From Roseiarcus sp963770275 (GTDB lineage: Bacteria; Pseudomonadota; Alphaproteobacteria; Rhizobiales; Beijerinckiaceae), in the NCBI GenBank assembly GCA_963770275.1, contig CAVYPD010000036.1:56863-120862 (forward strand): a stretch of DNA of 64,000 nucleotides, written 5' to 3'. The position numbers were made by a program, and so were the translations under genes. The notes under the pieces were generated by a model, which saw only the letters and a program-made list of their open reading frames with translations, made no database searches and had not been told where the DNA came from. Shown piece by piece: positions 18,347-27,589 of the stretch. The number at the start of each line of letters is the position of its first letter. Position 1 is the stretch's first letter.

Positions 18347-19522
18347 TTAGGCGGCGAGCGCCCGCATCGCCGCTTCGACCCCGTCGGGGGTCAGCGGAAA
18401 CATGCGATGCTGAAAAATTTCGGTGATCATCGTTGTCGACAGCGAGTGATTCCAGGCGCTCGGCGGCGTCGGATTGATCCACACGGTGCGCGGCCAGGCG
18501 AGAATCGCGCGCTCGAGCCATACCCTCCCGGGCTCCGGATTGAGATGCTCGACCGAGCCACCGGGAGACATGATTTCGTGCGGGCTCATTGAAGCGTCGC
18601 CGACGAAGACGACGCGATAATCGCGGCGGTACGAATTGATGAGATCGCGCGTGGGCACGCGCTCGTCGTGCCGGCGGCGGTTGTTCTTCCACACACTCTC
18701 GTAGAGGCAGTTGTGGAAGTAGAAATGGTCGAGCCGCTTGAATTGGCTTTTTGCCGCGGAGAACAGCTGCTCAGCCGCTTCCACGTGCCAATCCATCGAG
18801 CCGCCAACGTCGAGAAACAACAGCACCTTGACGGCGTTGCGGCGTTCGGGCCTCAGCTGGACGTCGATATAGCCTTTGTCCGCGGTCGACCGGATCGTGC
18901 CGTCGAGATCGAGCTCTTCGGCCATGCCCTCGCGGGCGAATCGCCTGAGCCGTCGCAGCGCCAGCTTGATGTTGCGCGGCCCGAGCTCCGCGTCGCCGTC
19001 GAAGTCCTTGAACTCCCGCCGATCCCAGACCTTGACGGCGCTGCCCCGGCGGCCTTTGTCCTGGCCGATGCGCACGCCCTCGGGGTTGTCGCCATAGGCG
19101 CCGAAGGGCGACGTGCCGCCTGTGCCGATCCATTTCGAGCCGCCCTGATGGCGGCCCTTCTGCTCGGCGAGGCGCTGGCGCAATGTCTCCATCAGCTTGT
19201 CGAAACCGAGCTTCTCGATCTGCGAGCGCTCCTCGGGACTGAGATAGCGCTCCATCATTCGGCGCAGCCATTCCTCCGGCAGGTCCCGGGCCTCGACCGC
19301 GGCGGCTACGCTCAGAACGCCCTTGAAGGTGGCGGCGAAGACGACGTCGAACCGGTCGAGATTGCGCTCGTCCTTGACCAGGAGCGCGCGCGCAAGGCGA
19401 TAGAATTCGTCGACCGACGTCTGAGCCAGATCGCCTTCGAGCGCGCGCATGAGATCGAGATATTCGCGCGGCGTCGCCGGCACGTGCGCCTGACGGAGAT
19501 TGGCGAAAAACTCAAGGAACAT
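18347..19522 (-). CDS. VWA domain-containing CoxE-like protein
   Basis: Intact, 391 residues. The start MFLEFFANLRQAHVPATPREYLDL and the later VLLFLDVGGSMDWHVE (a MIDAS-like DxGxS motif) identify a CoxE-like VWA protein. Such proteins partner with MoxR ATPases in maturation of cofactor-containing enzymes. The frame continues upstream for 220 codons without similarity, so I start at the ATG at 19520-19522. The MoxR ATPase at 12.1 kb is its most likely partner; both are on the minus strand, but five other genes lie between. The MIDAS reads D-V-G-G-S instead of the usual D-x-S-x-S, which is worth noting. Confidence 0.85.
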   Translation of the reverse strand: MFLEFFANLRQAHVPATPREYLDLMRALEGDLAQTSVDEFYRLARALLVKDERNLDRFDVVFAATFKGVLSVAAAVEARDLPEEWLRRMMERYLSPEERSQIEKLGFDKLMETLRQRLAEQKGRHQGGSKWIGTGGTSPFGAYGDNPEGVRIGQDKGRRGSAVKVWDRREFKDFDGDAELGPRNIKLALRRLRRFAREGMAEELDLDGTIRSTADKGYIDVQLRPERRNAVKVLLFLDVGGSMDWHVEAAEQLFSAAKSQFKRLDHFYFHNCLYESVWKNNRRRHDERVPTRDLINSYRRDYRVVFVGDASMSPHEIMSPGGSVEHLNPEPGRVWLERAILAWPRTVWINPTPPSAWNHSLSTTMITEIFQHRMFPLTPDGVEAAMRALAA

Positions 19523-19597
19523 GGGCGCGATCCTAGCGCGCGCGGTCGCGGACGTGCAATGCTTGTCGCGCGTTCCTGTCGCGCCGGGTGTCGTCTC

Positions 19598-20540
19598 ATG
19601 TCCGTGGTGGTCGAGCGTCGAGGATTTTCGCTGCCGCTGGGCGTAAGTCCGGAGGCGGAGATTTTCGCCGTGGGCGACATTCACGGGCGAAGCGATCTTC
19701 TCGCCGCGCTCATCGACGAGGCGGCGCGGGAGCCCAAGCTGCGCGACAAGCGCACGATCGTCTTTCTCGGCGACTTCGTCGACCGCGGATCCGACAGTCT
19801 CGGCGCGATCGATCTTGCGATGGCTGCGAAAGCGCGCGTCGGCGCCGATGAGGCGATCGCGCTCATGGGCAACCATGAGACGATGATGCGGCTCGCGCTC
19901 GATCCCGAGACGCCTTGGGACGATGCGATTGACGCGTTCGACACCTGGCTCGGCAACGGCGGCGACCGGACGGTGGCGGAGTTCGTCAAGTCTGAGCCGC
20001 CGCCCGAGTATTTCGACGATCTGCTCACTGAGGCGCGCGCGTCGCTGCCCCCGCGCATCCGCGCCTGGCTCGACGTCCTTGCGAGCAAGCTGGCGCTCCG
20101 GCCAGGTTCTGTTCGTCCATGCGGGTGTCAACCCGGAAGTCGAACTCGAAACGTTTCTTGCCGCTCCCTGGAACATTCCGCTCGCCAAGCTCGACGAAGA
20201 TCGTCACTGGGCCTGGGTGCGCCGGCCGTTCCTCGAGCATCGTCCGGGGCCGGACGGTTTCGGCGGCTTTTTCGTCGTCCACGGCCACACGCCCAACGAC
20301 GCGCGCCGCGAGGCTTCGCACGCGGATCAGATCGCCGGATTCCGCCTCAATCTCGACGCGGGTTCAGCGATGACCGGGGTCGCCAAAATGGCGATCATTC
20401 GCGACCGCTATGCGGAGGTGGTGAGCGCCCGCGGAGCGACCAAGCGAGGGCTTTTAGGGATTAGCATGCACCGCGCCACCTTACCCGGACGGGGAGGGGC
20501 GCGGTACAGGCTGGCGTTATCCTCCCCGCTTCGCGGTTGA
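19598..20540 (+). CDS. Serine/threonine-type metallophosphoesterase, frame interrupted once
   Basis: About 310 residues after repair. All calcineurin-like motifs are present: GDIHG at 26-30, GDFVDRG at 58-64, GNHE at 91-94, then FVHAG and HGHT after the break. The break near 20102 is one extra C (removing it gives ALRQVLFVHAGV). The family includes PrpA/PrpB-like protein phosphatases and nucleotide phosphatases; the substrate is unknown. The ATG at 19598 is 75 bases from the divergent VWA gene, so both may share a regulatory region. The last 30 residues look atypical, and the true stop may be a little earlier. Confidence 0.8.
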
Positions 20541-20710
20541 GGATACCTCGGTGCGTTGAACGCCATCACGAAAAACGCGAAATCTTTCGCGGCGCCGAAT
20601 AAACCGCGGGCTTCGCCCGTTAACGTGCGATGCCCAGGGCGGAGGTCCTGGTCGATTGCGCCGGGCGTCGCAACAAGCGATTGTTGATGGACCACGTGGA
20701 GAGTTCAAAA

Positions 20711-21338
20711 ATGAATCTGAAATTACCTCAGGCCTTCTGCGGCGCGAGTGCGGTCGTGGCGTTTCTCGCAATCGCGGTCCTGACTCCCGCGCAGGCGGCG
20801 GAAAACGTCCGGGTGCGTGGAACGATCGTCGGTCTCGATGGATCGACGCTGACGGTGAAGACCCGCGAAGGCCCGAACGCCGTGCTGATGATGAAGCCCG
20901 GCTGGAAGATGGCCGGCGTCGCCAAGGCTTCGGTTGATGACATCAAGCCGGGCGATTTCGTCGGCATCGCCTCGCTCCCCACGGCGTCGGGCGGAGACGG
21001 GGCCGTCGAGGTGCTGGTCTTTCCGCCTGCGATGAAAGGGACCGGCGAGGGCAGTTATCCCTTGGGACCTGAAGCCGAAAAGCTCGATGACCAATGCGAC
21101 GGTCACCAATGCGGTCAAGGGCGTCGACGGGCGGACCCTCGATCTCTCCTATAGCGGCGGCAAGGAGAAGAAGATCTCGATCCCCGACGGCGTTCCGATC
21201 GTCACGTTCGGCCCGGCGACCGAGGCGGACCTCAAGCCCGGCGCGACCGTCTTCGTTCCCGCCCAGCGCGGCGACGACGGCGCGCTCGCCGCAGGCTTCG
21301 TTGTCGTCGGCACCAACGGCGTCGACCCGCCGATGTAA
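20711..21338 (+). CDS. Exported protein with DUF5666-like repeats, frame interrupted once
   Basis: About 208 residues with a signal peptide (cleavage after PAQAA) and the pattern ENVRVRGTIVGLDGSTLTVKTREG, repeated later as VTNAVKGVDGRTLDLSYSGGKEKKI. These short beta-rich units resemble DUF5666 domains of periplasmic proteins. The break near 21080 is one extra base; repaired, the join reads AEKSMTNATV. A GGAGAG box seven bases before the ATG at 20711 sets the start. Function unknown. Confidence 0.65.
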
Positions 21339-21399
21339 GCTGTCCTCAGAACCGACGGCGCGCGGGCGGCGGGTAAGGCAGGCTTCACCGAGCCAGCCG

Positions 21400-21780
21400 T
21401 CAGCTGGCTTCGCAGCCGCGCGCTGCGAAGCGGCGCAGCGTCGTCATGAAATCGCCGAAGCGGTCCGGTCCGATATCGGCGGCCCATTCCCCCTGAATCT
21501 CAAGCAGCGTCGCATGGACGACCTTGACCATCCCCCAGGTCCGGGGGGTGAGGTAGATCCGGCGGCGCTCGCCTTTCCGCTCGGCTCGCCGCTCGAGATA
21601 ACCCAGCGCTTCGAGCTGCCCGATAATGTGATTGGTCGCCTGCCGCGACATGCGAATCCGGCGCGCGAGGTCGGATGGCCGCACCCCGTCGGGCGGGGGA
21701 AAGCTGAAGACAGCAAGATGGACGGGCTGCAAGTCCGTGAAGCCCGCTGACTTGAGGTCCGCTTCGATCCGGGCGCGCAC
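21400..21780 (-). CDS. MarR-family winged-helix regulator
   Basis: At least 126 residues with a winged-helix DNA-binding domain (PSDLARRIRMSRQATNHIIGQLEALGYLERR and the wing RRRIYLTPRT). The frame from GTG 21778-21780 stays open further upstream (PPYVGALLRQCLEH, typical of the family N-terminus) but no normal start codon is found before a stop, so the true start is probably hidden by an indel near 21830-21850. It is divergent from the cupin gene at 21940, and two matching inverted repeats lie between them. It is probably the regulator of that gene and perhaps of the deaminase after it. Confidence 0.75.
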   Translation of the reverse strand: MRARIEADLKSAGFTDLQPVHLAVFSFPPPDGVRPSDLARRIRMSRQATNHIIGQLEALGYLERRAERKGERRRIYLTPRTWGMVKVVHATLLEIQGEWAADIGPDRFGDFMTTLRRFAARGCEAS

Positions 21781-21873
21781 ATGCTCGAGGCATTGCCGCA
21801 GCAGCGCGCCGACATAGGGCGGGCCTTCATCGGCCGTGGCGTCGGCGCGCTAGCAATTTACGATCTGACGGCG

Positions 21874-21902
21874 TTGACATTTTTGTAAAACCACTTTACA
21901 AA
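21874..21902 (+). promoter_or_regulatory. Sigma70-type promoter of the cupin gene
   Basis: TTGACA at 21874-21879 is a perfect -35 hexamer. After exactly 17 bases follows TACAAA at 21897-21902, matching 4 of 6 bases of the -10 consensus. Transcription would start near 21909, giving a leader of about 30 bases with AGAGAGGG before the ATG at 21940. The operator palindrome overlaps the spacer and -10, so repression by blocking RNA polymerase is expected. Confidence 0.6.
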
Positions 21903-21904
21903 AA
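21880..21904. promoter_or_regulatory. Operator 1: perfect 10-bp inverted repeat
   Basis: TTTTTGTAAA at 21880-21889 and TTTACAAAAA at 21895-21904 are exact reverse complements around ACCAC. The core TGTAAA-N5-TTTACA (21884-21900) is repeated in a second site 24 bases downstream (centre to centre). It covers the promoter spacer and -10 of the cupin gene. By position the likely ligand is the divergently encoded MarR protein. Confidence 0.65.
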
Positions 21905-21907
21905 GCA

Positions 21908-21924
21908 TGTAAAAACATTTTACG
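21908..21924. promoter_or_regulatory. Operator 2: TGTAAA-N5-TTTACG
   Basis: A second copy of the same 17-base pattern, with one mismatch in the outer base. It lies around the predicted transcription start. The inner palindrome GTAAAA-ACA-TTTTAC is perfect. Two sites on nearby helical turns suggest cooperative dimer binding by the MarR-type regulator. Confidence 0.6.
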
Positions 21925-21939
21925 ATAGAGAGGGCTGTC

Positions 21940-22372
21940 ATGGAAAGCGCTGTTGCCGACGTCATTCGGATCGGTGGGTTGGAGCTGCGTTTTCTGGTGG
22001 ATGAGACGCAAGGCTCGGGTGACCTCGTGATCTTCGAGATGACCGTCCAGCCCAATGCCCGGGTCCCCGTGCCCGCATTATCATCGTGAGGTCGACGAGG
22101 TCATCTACGGCCTGTCGGGGACGCTGACGGGGCGGGTCGACGGCGAGGCGCATGAAATCCGCGCCGGCGATTGCCTGCGAATTCCGCGCGGGGCCGTCCA
22201 TTACAGCGAAAATGTGCACGACGAGACGGCGCGCGCCCTGATCGTGTTGAACCCAGGTTCGATCGGCCGCGCCTATTTCGAGGAGATCGCGAAGGCTGCG
22301 AGCGGTCCCGGCAAGCCTGATCCAGCGCGGCTGAAAGAGATCATGCTGCGCTACGGTCTCGTTCCCGCCTGA
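21940..22372 (+). CDS. Cupin-domain protein, frame interrupted once
   Basis: About 143 residues. It begins MESAVADVIRIGGLELRFLV. After the break it continues with PHYHREVDEVIYGLSGTLTGRVDG, the metal-binding cupin motif 1 (H-x-H-x(3-4)-E) and IPRGAVHYSENVHDE as motif 2. Removing one G from 'gtgcccgcattat' near 22066 joins the parts as VPVPHYHREV. Small cupins of this type bind a metal and may be sensors or isomerases; the role is unknown. It follows a promoter with two operator sites and is likely controlled by the divergent MarR protein. Confidence 0.75.
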
Positions 22373-22422
22373 GACGACTCGGCCGCCGCTGCGGTTGACA
22401 GGGTCTCGGCCGCCACATCCCA

Positions 22423-23787
22423 ATGGATGCGCCGAGGACTGTCGGAGGCGCGGGCGCGGTGCGGACATGGATCAAGGACCCGTTGGCGATCTTCGCCGAC
22501 GACGCCGAGCGCGGGCTCGTCGTCGACGGGACGCGGATCGCTGAGCGTGTCGGGCGAGGCGAGACGCCGGAGCGCATTGACGCGACCTTCGACGCCTCGC
22601 GCCATGTCGTGCTGCCGGGGCTCGTCAACACGCACCACCATTTCTACCAGACGCTGACCCGCGCCCACCCCTCCGCCATCAACAAGGCGCTCTTTCCCTG
22701 GCTCGTCGCGCTCTATCCGATCTGGGCGCGGCTCAAGCCCAATCACTTGCGGCTCGCGTCCCGGCTCGCGCTGACCGAGCTCATGCTGTCCGGCTGCACC
22801 ACCGCCGCCGACCATCATTATCTCTATCCGGACGGCCTTGAGAACGCGGTCGACATCGAAGTCGAGGAGGCGCGCTCCCTTGGCATGCGCATGACCGTCT
22901 CGCGCGGCTCGATGAACCTGTCGGAGAAGGACGGCGGCCTGCCGCCCGACAGCGTGGTGCAGGACGAAGAGACGATCCTCGCCGACAGCGAGCGGGTGCT
23001 GAAGCTGTTCCACGATCCAAAGCCAGGCGCGCACATCCGCGTCGCGCTCGCGCCGTGTTCGCCGTTCTCGATCTCGAAGGATCTCATGATCGAGAGCGCG
23101 AAGCTTGCAGAGCGCTACGACTGCCAGCTTCACACGCATCTCTGCGAGACCGAGGATGAAGAGCGGTTCTGCCTCCAGATGTATGGCCTGAGGCCGGTCG
23201 ATCTTCTCGAGGCGACCGGCTGGATGTCGAGCCGCGTCTGGCTCGCGCACGGCGTTCATTTCAATGCTGAGGAGATCGCGCGGCTCGGCAAGGCGAAAGT
23301 CGGAATCTGCCATTGCGCGGCGTCGAACATGGTGCTCGCGTCCGGCATTTGCCGGACTTGCGAGCTCGAGGCTGCCGGTTCGCCGCTGGGCCTCGGCGTC
23401 GACGGCTCGGCCTCCAACGATTCCTCCAACATGATGGAGGCGATCCGGCACGCGCTGATGATCGGGCGCCTGCGCTACGGCGCGGACAAGGTCACGCATC
23501 GCGATGTGCTGCGCTGGGCGACTGAAGGCTCGGCCCGTTGCCTCGGGCGTTCGGACATCGGCCGGATCGCGGAGGGCTACGAGGCGGACCTCGCCTTGTT
23601 CAAACTCGACGAGCCGCGCTTCTCGGGCGCGCATGATCCGCTCGCGGCGCTCGTTCTGTGCGGCGCGCATCGCGCCGACCGGGTCATGATCGCAGGCGAA
23701 TGGCGGGTGGTGGATGGAGAGCCGATTGGGCTCGATCTCGAAAGTCTGATTGCCGAGCACAAGCGCGCGGCGCTAGATTTCGCCTGA
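22423..23787 (+). CDS. 8-oxoguanine deaminase
   Basis: Intact amidohydrolase-superfamily protein of 454 residues (442 if the GTG at 22459 is used; TWIKDPLAIFADD is the conserved start). The metal motif NTHHHFYQTLTRAHP, the later HTHLCETEDEE, and the C-terminal LGVDGSASNDSSNM match 8-oxoguanine deaminases (EC 3.5.4.32), which convert 8-oxoguanine to urate. It lies 50 bases after the cupin gene and before a solute-binding protein, so a purine-salvage or nitrogen-scavenging unit is likely. A stronger RBS cannot decide between the two starts. Confidence 0.85.
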   Translation: MDAPRTVGGAGAVRTWIKDPLAIFADDAERGLVVDGTRIAERVGRGETPERIDATFDASRHVVLPGLVNTHHHFYQTLTRAHPSAINKALFPWLVALYPIWARLKPNHLRLASRLALTELMLSGCTTAADHHYLYPDGLENAVDIEVEEARSLGMRMTVSRGSMNLSEKDGGLPPDSVVQDEETILADSERVLKLFHDPKPGAHIRVALAPCSPFSISKDLMIESAKLAERYDCQLHTHLCETEDEERFCLQMYGLRPVDLLEATGWMSSRVWLAHGVHFNAEEIARLGKAKVGICHCAASNMVLASGICRTCELEAAGSPLGLGVDGSASNDSSNMMEAIRHALMIGRLRYGADKVTHRDVLRWATEGSARCLGRSDIGRIAEGYEADLALFKLDEPRFSGAHDPLAALVLCGAHRADRVMIAGEWRVVDGEPIGLDLESLIAEHKRAALDFA

Positions 23788-23879
23788 CGCGCGGGACTTC
23801 TTAAGAGGGAAACCGCGTGGGCCCGAGGCGGCGCGACATTTGCGGCTCCCGCGGAGGCCAAACGCACCGGGAGGGGAAT

Positions 23880-25085
23880 ATGATTCGCAACGTGCGGATA
23901 ATTCAATTGGCGTCCGCGGCCCTCGCCGCATACGGCCTGCTTGCGGGCGCGCCGGCTCAGCGCAGGGCGTCAAGATCGGCATCCTGAACGACCAGTCCGG
24001 AACCTACGCCGACTACGGCGGCAAGGGGTCGATCGAAGCGGCGAAAATGGCGATCGAGGATTTCGGCGGCAGCGTGCTCGGCCAGACAATCGACATGGTG
24101 ACCGCCGATCACCAGAACAAGCCCGATCTCGCCGGCAACATCGCCCGCCGCTGGTACGACGTCGAGGGCGTCGACATGATCACCGATCTCACGACGTCCT
24201 CGGTCGCGCTTGCGGTGCAGGGGATCGCCGCCGAGAAGAAGAAGATCGACATCGTGGTCGGCGCGGCGACATCGGCGATCACCGGCGCCGCATGTACCCC
24301 CTACGGCTTCCACTGGGCGTTCGACACCCACGCGCTTGCGGTCTCGACGGGGGGCGCGCTGGTGAAGACTGGCGGCGACACCTGGTACTTCGTCACCGTG
24401 GATTACGCTTTCGGCCATGCGCTCGAGAAGGACACGAGCGCCGTCATCGAAGCTGACGGCGGCAAGGTGCTGGGCCATGTGCTCTATCCCCTCAACGCCC
24501 CCGACTTCTCGTCCTTCCTTTGCAAGCGCAAAGCTCGAAGGCGAAAATCATCGGTCTCGCCAACGGCGGCACAGACACTGTGAATTCGATCAAGCAGGCG
24601 GCGGAGTTCGGCATCGTCGCCGGCGGCCAGCGGCTTGCGGCGCTCTTGTTGACCGTGGCGGATCTTCATGGGCTCGGACTGCAAGCGGCGCAGGGACTAG
24701 TGCTGACCGAGAGCTACTATGGGACCTAACGACCGGACGCGCGAATTCGGCGAGCGTTCACAAACGCACCGGGCGGATGCCGAACATGGTCCAGGCGGGC
24801 ACCTATTCGGCGACCCTGCAATATCTCAAGGCGGTAAAGGCGGCCGGGACGAAGGACTCGGACGCGGTGGCGAAGAAGCTCAAGGAGCTGCCGGTCGACG
24901 ACGCCTTCACGTCGCATGGGCATGTGCAGGCCAACGGCCGCATGGTGTCGGACCTCTATCTGTTTCAGGTCAAAAAGCCCTCGGAGAGCAAGCGCGACTG
25001 GGACTATTACAATCTGCTCGCGACGGTGCCCGGCGACACCGCCTATCCGACCGCCGCCAACAGCGGCTGCCCATTGACGAAGTGA
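23880..25085 (+). CDS. Periplasmic binding protein of a branched-chain amino acid/amide ABC transporter, three frame breaks
   Basis: About 400 residues when repaired. It has a signal peptide (MIRNVRIIQLASAALAAYG...APAQAQ) and a LivK/HAAT-type fold (GVKIGILNDQSGTYADYGGKG, MVTADHQNKPDLAGN, YGFHWAFDTHALA, later KTGRMPNMVQAGTYSATL). Three single-base deletions explain the breaks: a missing G near 23958, a missing T in a T run near 24525, and a missing T at 24722 (YYGT becomes YYWDLTTGR). No permease or ATPase genes for it are adjacent. The neighbouring deaminase suggests a purine or amide ligand, but this is inference. Confidence 0.8.
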
Positions 25086-25167
25086 GCGGAACAAGCGGAC
25101 GCCCCTCGGGGTGTTGGTTGGCGTTGGGTGCGCCGCGCGGGAGCTCGCGTGTTAGAAACCGTCGCGA

Positions 25168-25912
25168 ATGACCGCCCTCATGGTCCTCTTCATCGCCGCG
25201 ATGTGGGCGGGGGTGCAGAATGCGCTCGCCGGCGGCGGCTCGTTCGTCACCCTTCCGTCGCTGATGCTGACCGGCATGGACGCGCGCGCGGCCAACATCA
25301 CCTCGACCGTCGCGCTGTTTCCCGCGCAGCTCGTCACCGGCTTCACCGGTCGGGCGGACGCGGCAAGTCCGACCGGGCTCACGATGCGAAGGCTGTTCGT
25401 CATCAGCCTCATCGGCGGTGGGCTTGGCGCGCTCATTCTCCTCGCCACGCCGCCGTCGATTTTCGCTCGCCTCGTGCCATGGCTGGTGCTGTTCGCGACC
25501 GCGCTCTTCGCCTGGGGCAGTTTTTTCGAAAGCCCCGCCGCCTGGGGAAGCGCATTTGTCGCCTCGCGCCGCGAGCGTGGCGCAGTTTTTCATCGCGGTT
25601 TACGGCGGCTATTTCGGCGGCGGCATCGGCTTCTTGATGATGGCCGCGCTGACCATGATGGGCTTGGCGGTGCGCAATGCGGGCGCGGCAAAGAACATTC
25701 TCGCTGGCGTGATCAACGCCTCCGCGGTCGCGATCTTCGTCTTTTCCAAGGACGTGCATTGGCTGCAGGCGCTCATCACCGCGATCGGCGCCTCGTTCGG
25801 CGGCTGGGCGGGCGCATTGATGCTGAGACGCGTCAACGAGAAGCTCTTGAAGCTCGCTGTCGTCGCCCTCGGCGTTGCGCTCACGATCGGGCTGTTCTGG
25901 ACCGCGCCTTAG
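25168..25912 (+). CDS. Sulfite exporter TauE/SafE (TSUP) family protein, frame interrupted once
   Basis: About 248 residues, seven to eight predicted membrane spans. The N-terminal repeat AGVQNALAGGGSFVTLPSL and the second-half repeat YGGYFGGGIGFLMMAALTMMG are the paired TauE motifs. The break near 25560 is one extra base within GC-rich sequence. TSUP proteins move sulfonates, sulfite or other organic anions across the inner membrane; the substrate is not predictable here. It is followed closely by a LysE-type exporter gene. Confidence 0.8.
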
Positions 25913-25943
25913 GGCTAAGGATGCGCGAGCGGAGCAACGAGAC

Positions 25944-26558
25944 ATGAACATCGAACTCTTCACGGCTTTTCTCCTGATCACGGTCGTCCTGATCATCGTG
26001 CCCGGGCCGATCGTCACGCTTGTCATTTCGACCGGCGCCACGCGCGGCGTGCGCGCCGCGCTGACCACGGTGGCGGGCACGACGCTTGGCAATGCCTTGT
26101 TGCTGGCGGCGATCGCGCTCGGGCTTAACTGGGTCCACGCGCACGCGGACCTGTTGTTCACCGCGCTGCGCTGGACCGGCGCGGCCTATCTGATTTGGCT
26201 TGGCGTGCAGGCGTGGCGACACGCAGGGGAGGGTGGCGAGGAGATCCTCGAGACCGGCCGCACGCGCTTCGTTCGCGGCGTGCTTGTCGCCCTGTCCAAT
26301 CCCAAGACGATCGTCTTCTTCACCGCCTTCCTGCCGCAGTTCATCGATCCGCGCCTGCCGGCGGGACCGCAGCTTGCCGCGATGTGCGTCGCCTCGGTGC
26401 TGATCGCCGGCGCCTCGGATTGCGCCTGGGCGGTCGCGGCCGGCATGGGACGCGCCTGGTTCATGAAGCCGTCGCGCGTCAAATTGCTTGGACGGCTCTC
26501 GGGAACAGTCCTCATCGGCGGGGGTTTGTGGCTGTCGCTCGCCCGACGGACGAGCTGA
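25944..26558 (+). CDS. LysE/RhtB family translocator
   Basis: Intact 204-residue membrane protein with about six spans. The N-terminus MNIELFTAFLLITVVLIIVPGPI contains the PGP motif of the LysE family, and ALSNPKTIVFFTAFLPQFI is the second conserved stretch. It exports amino acids or related small molecules. The ATG at 25944 is favoured by the family start; an RBS-like GGAGCAACGAG precedes it. It may be co-transcribed with TauE upstream and the COG4280 gene downstream. Confidence 0.85.
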   Translation: MNIELFTAFLLITVVLIIVPGPIVTLVISTGATRGVRAALTTVAGTTLGNALLLAAIALGLNWVHAHADLLFTALRWTGAAYLIWLGVQAWRHAGEGGEEILETGRTRFVRGVLVALSNPKTIVFFTAFLPQFIDPRLPAGPQLAAMCVASVLIAGASDCAWAVAAGMGRAWFMKPSRVKLLGRLSGTVLIGGGLWLSLARRTS

Positions 26559-26587
26559 CTGGACACTCAGGATCTGACGCTCCCGCA

Positions 26588-27334
26588 ATGCCGAACCTGA
26601 CGACGATCATTTCGGTCGCGGGCGCCTCGTTCGCCGCCTCTTTCGTCGAGGCGGTCGAGGCGCTGACCGTCGTGCTCGCCGTCGGACTCGCGCGCGGCTG
26701 GCGCCCGGCGCTGACCGGCGCCGCGGCCGCGCTCGTCGCGCTTGCGCTGATCGTCGCCATCCTCGGGCCGTTGATGAGCGTCGTTCCCATCCGCGCATTG
26801 CAGTTCGTCGTCGGCGTGCTCACGCTCTTGTTCGGCTTGCGCTGGCTGCGCAAGGCGATCCTGCGCGCGGTCGGGATCATCGCCTTGCATGACGAGGACG
26901 CCGCCTTTGCGCGCGAAACGCGCGAACTGAGCGAAGCCGGGCGGCGAGAGCCGCATGGGTTCGACTGGGTCGGCGGCGCGACCGCGTTCAAGATCGTGCT
27001 CATGGAAGGGATCGAGGTCGCGTTCATCGTCATCGCCGTCGGCGCCGGGCGCGGCCTTCTCGGACTGGCGAGCGCAGGCGCTCTGGCCGCCTGCGTCGTG
27101 GTGGCGGCCATTGGCGCGGCGATCCATCGCCCGCTCGCGCGGGTGCCGGAGAACGCGCTCAAATTCGCGGTCGGGGTGATGCTCTCGTCCTTCGGCCTGT
27201 TCTGGACCGGCGAGAGTCTTGGCGTCGAGTGGCCGGGCGGCGACGCGGCGATCCTCGCCTTTATCGCCCTGTTTCTGGCCGTCGCGTTCGGCCTGGTCGC
27301 GCTTCTCAAGCCAAGAGCAGCGGCGCTCGCATGA
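26588..27334 (+). CDS. COG4280-type membrane protein
   Basis: Intact 248-residue membrane protein with about six spans in two homologous halves. Each half carries a conserved Glu-rich motif: SFVEAVEALTVVLAVG and IVLMEGIEVAFIVIAVG. This is the pattern of COG4280 predicted membrane proteins, distant relatives of cation transporters with E-x-x-E helices. Function unproven; a metal-ion role is plausible from the acidic helices. Its stop overlaps the next start by four bases (ATGA), so the next small protein is probably made together with it. Confidence 0.75.
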   Translation: MPNLTTIISVAGASFAASFVEAVEALTVVLAVGLARGWRPALTGAAAALVALALIVAILGPLMSVVPIRALQFVVGVLTLLFGLRWLRKAILRAVGIIALHDEDAAFARETRELSEAGRREPHGFDWVGGATAFKIVLMEGIEVAFIVIAVGAGRGLLGLASAGALAACVVVAAIGAAIHRPLARVPENALKFAVGVMLSSFGLFWTGESLGVEWPGGDAAILAFIALFLAVAFGLVALLKPRAAALA

Positions 27335-27546
27335 TTGGCGCAGCCGTCAAGGAATTGATCGGTCTGTTCGTCGACGACGAGCTTCTGGCGGCGGCCATCC
27401 TTTGCGTGGTCGGCTTCATCAGCGTGCTGACGCTTTCCGGCGTAGCGCCGGCCTGGCTCGCCGGCCTCATGCTGACGCTGGCGCTGCCGGCGGCGCTCGC
27501 GGCGAGCGTCTTGCGCAGCGCGCGGCGGGCGACGCGGAGCGAATAG
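27331..27546 (+). CDS. Small two-span membrane protein, translationally coupled to COG4280 protein
   Basis: A 71-residue protein with two hydrophobic segments (LLAAAILCVVGFISVLTL and WLAGLMLTLALPAALAASVL). The ATG lies within the stop of the preceding gene (ATGA). No family recognised. The overlap suggests it is an accessory subunit or a coupled small membrane protein of the COG4280 transporter-like protein. Confidence 0.65.
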   Translation: MIGAAVKELIGLFVDDELLAAAILCVVGFISVLTLSGVAPAWLAGLMLTLALPAALAASVLRSARRATRSE

Positions 27547-27589
27547 TCGCTGCACGGCGCAGGCGCGCAAGGAAAGGCAGAAGGAACGC

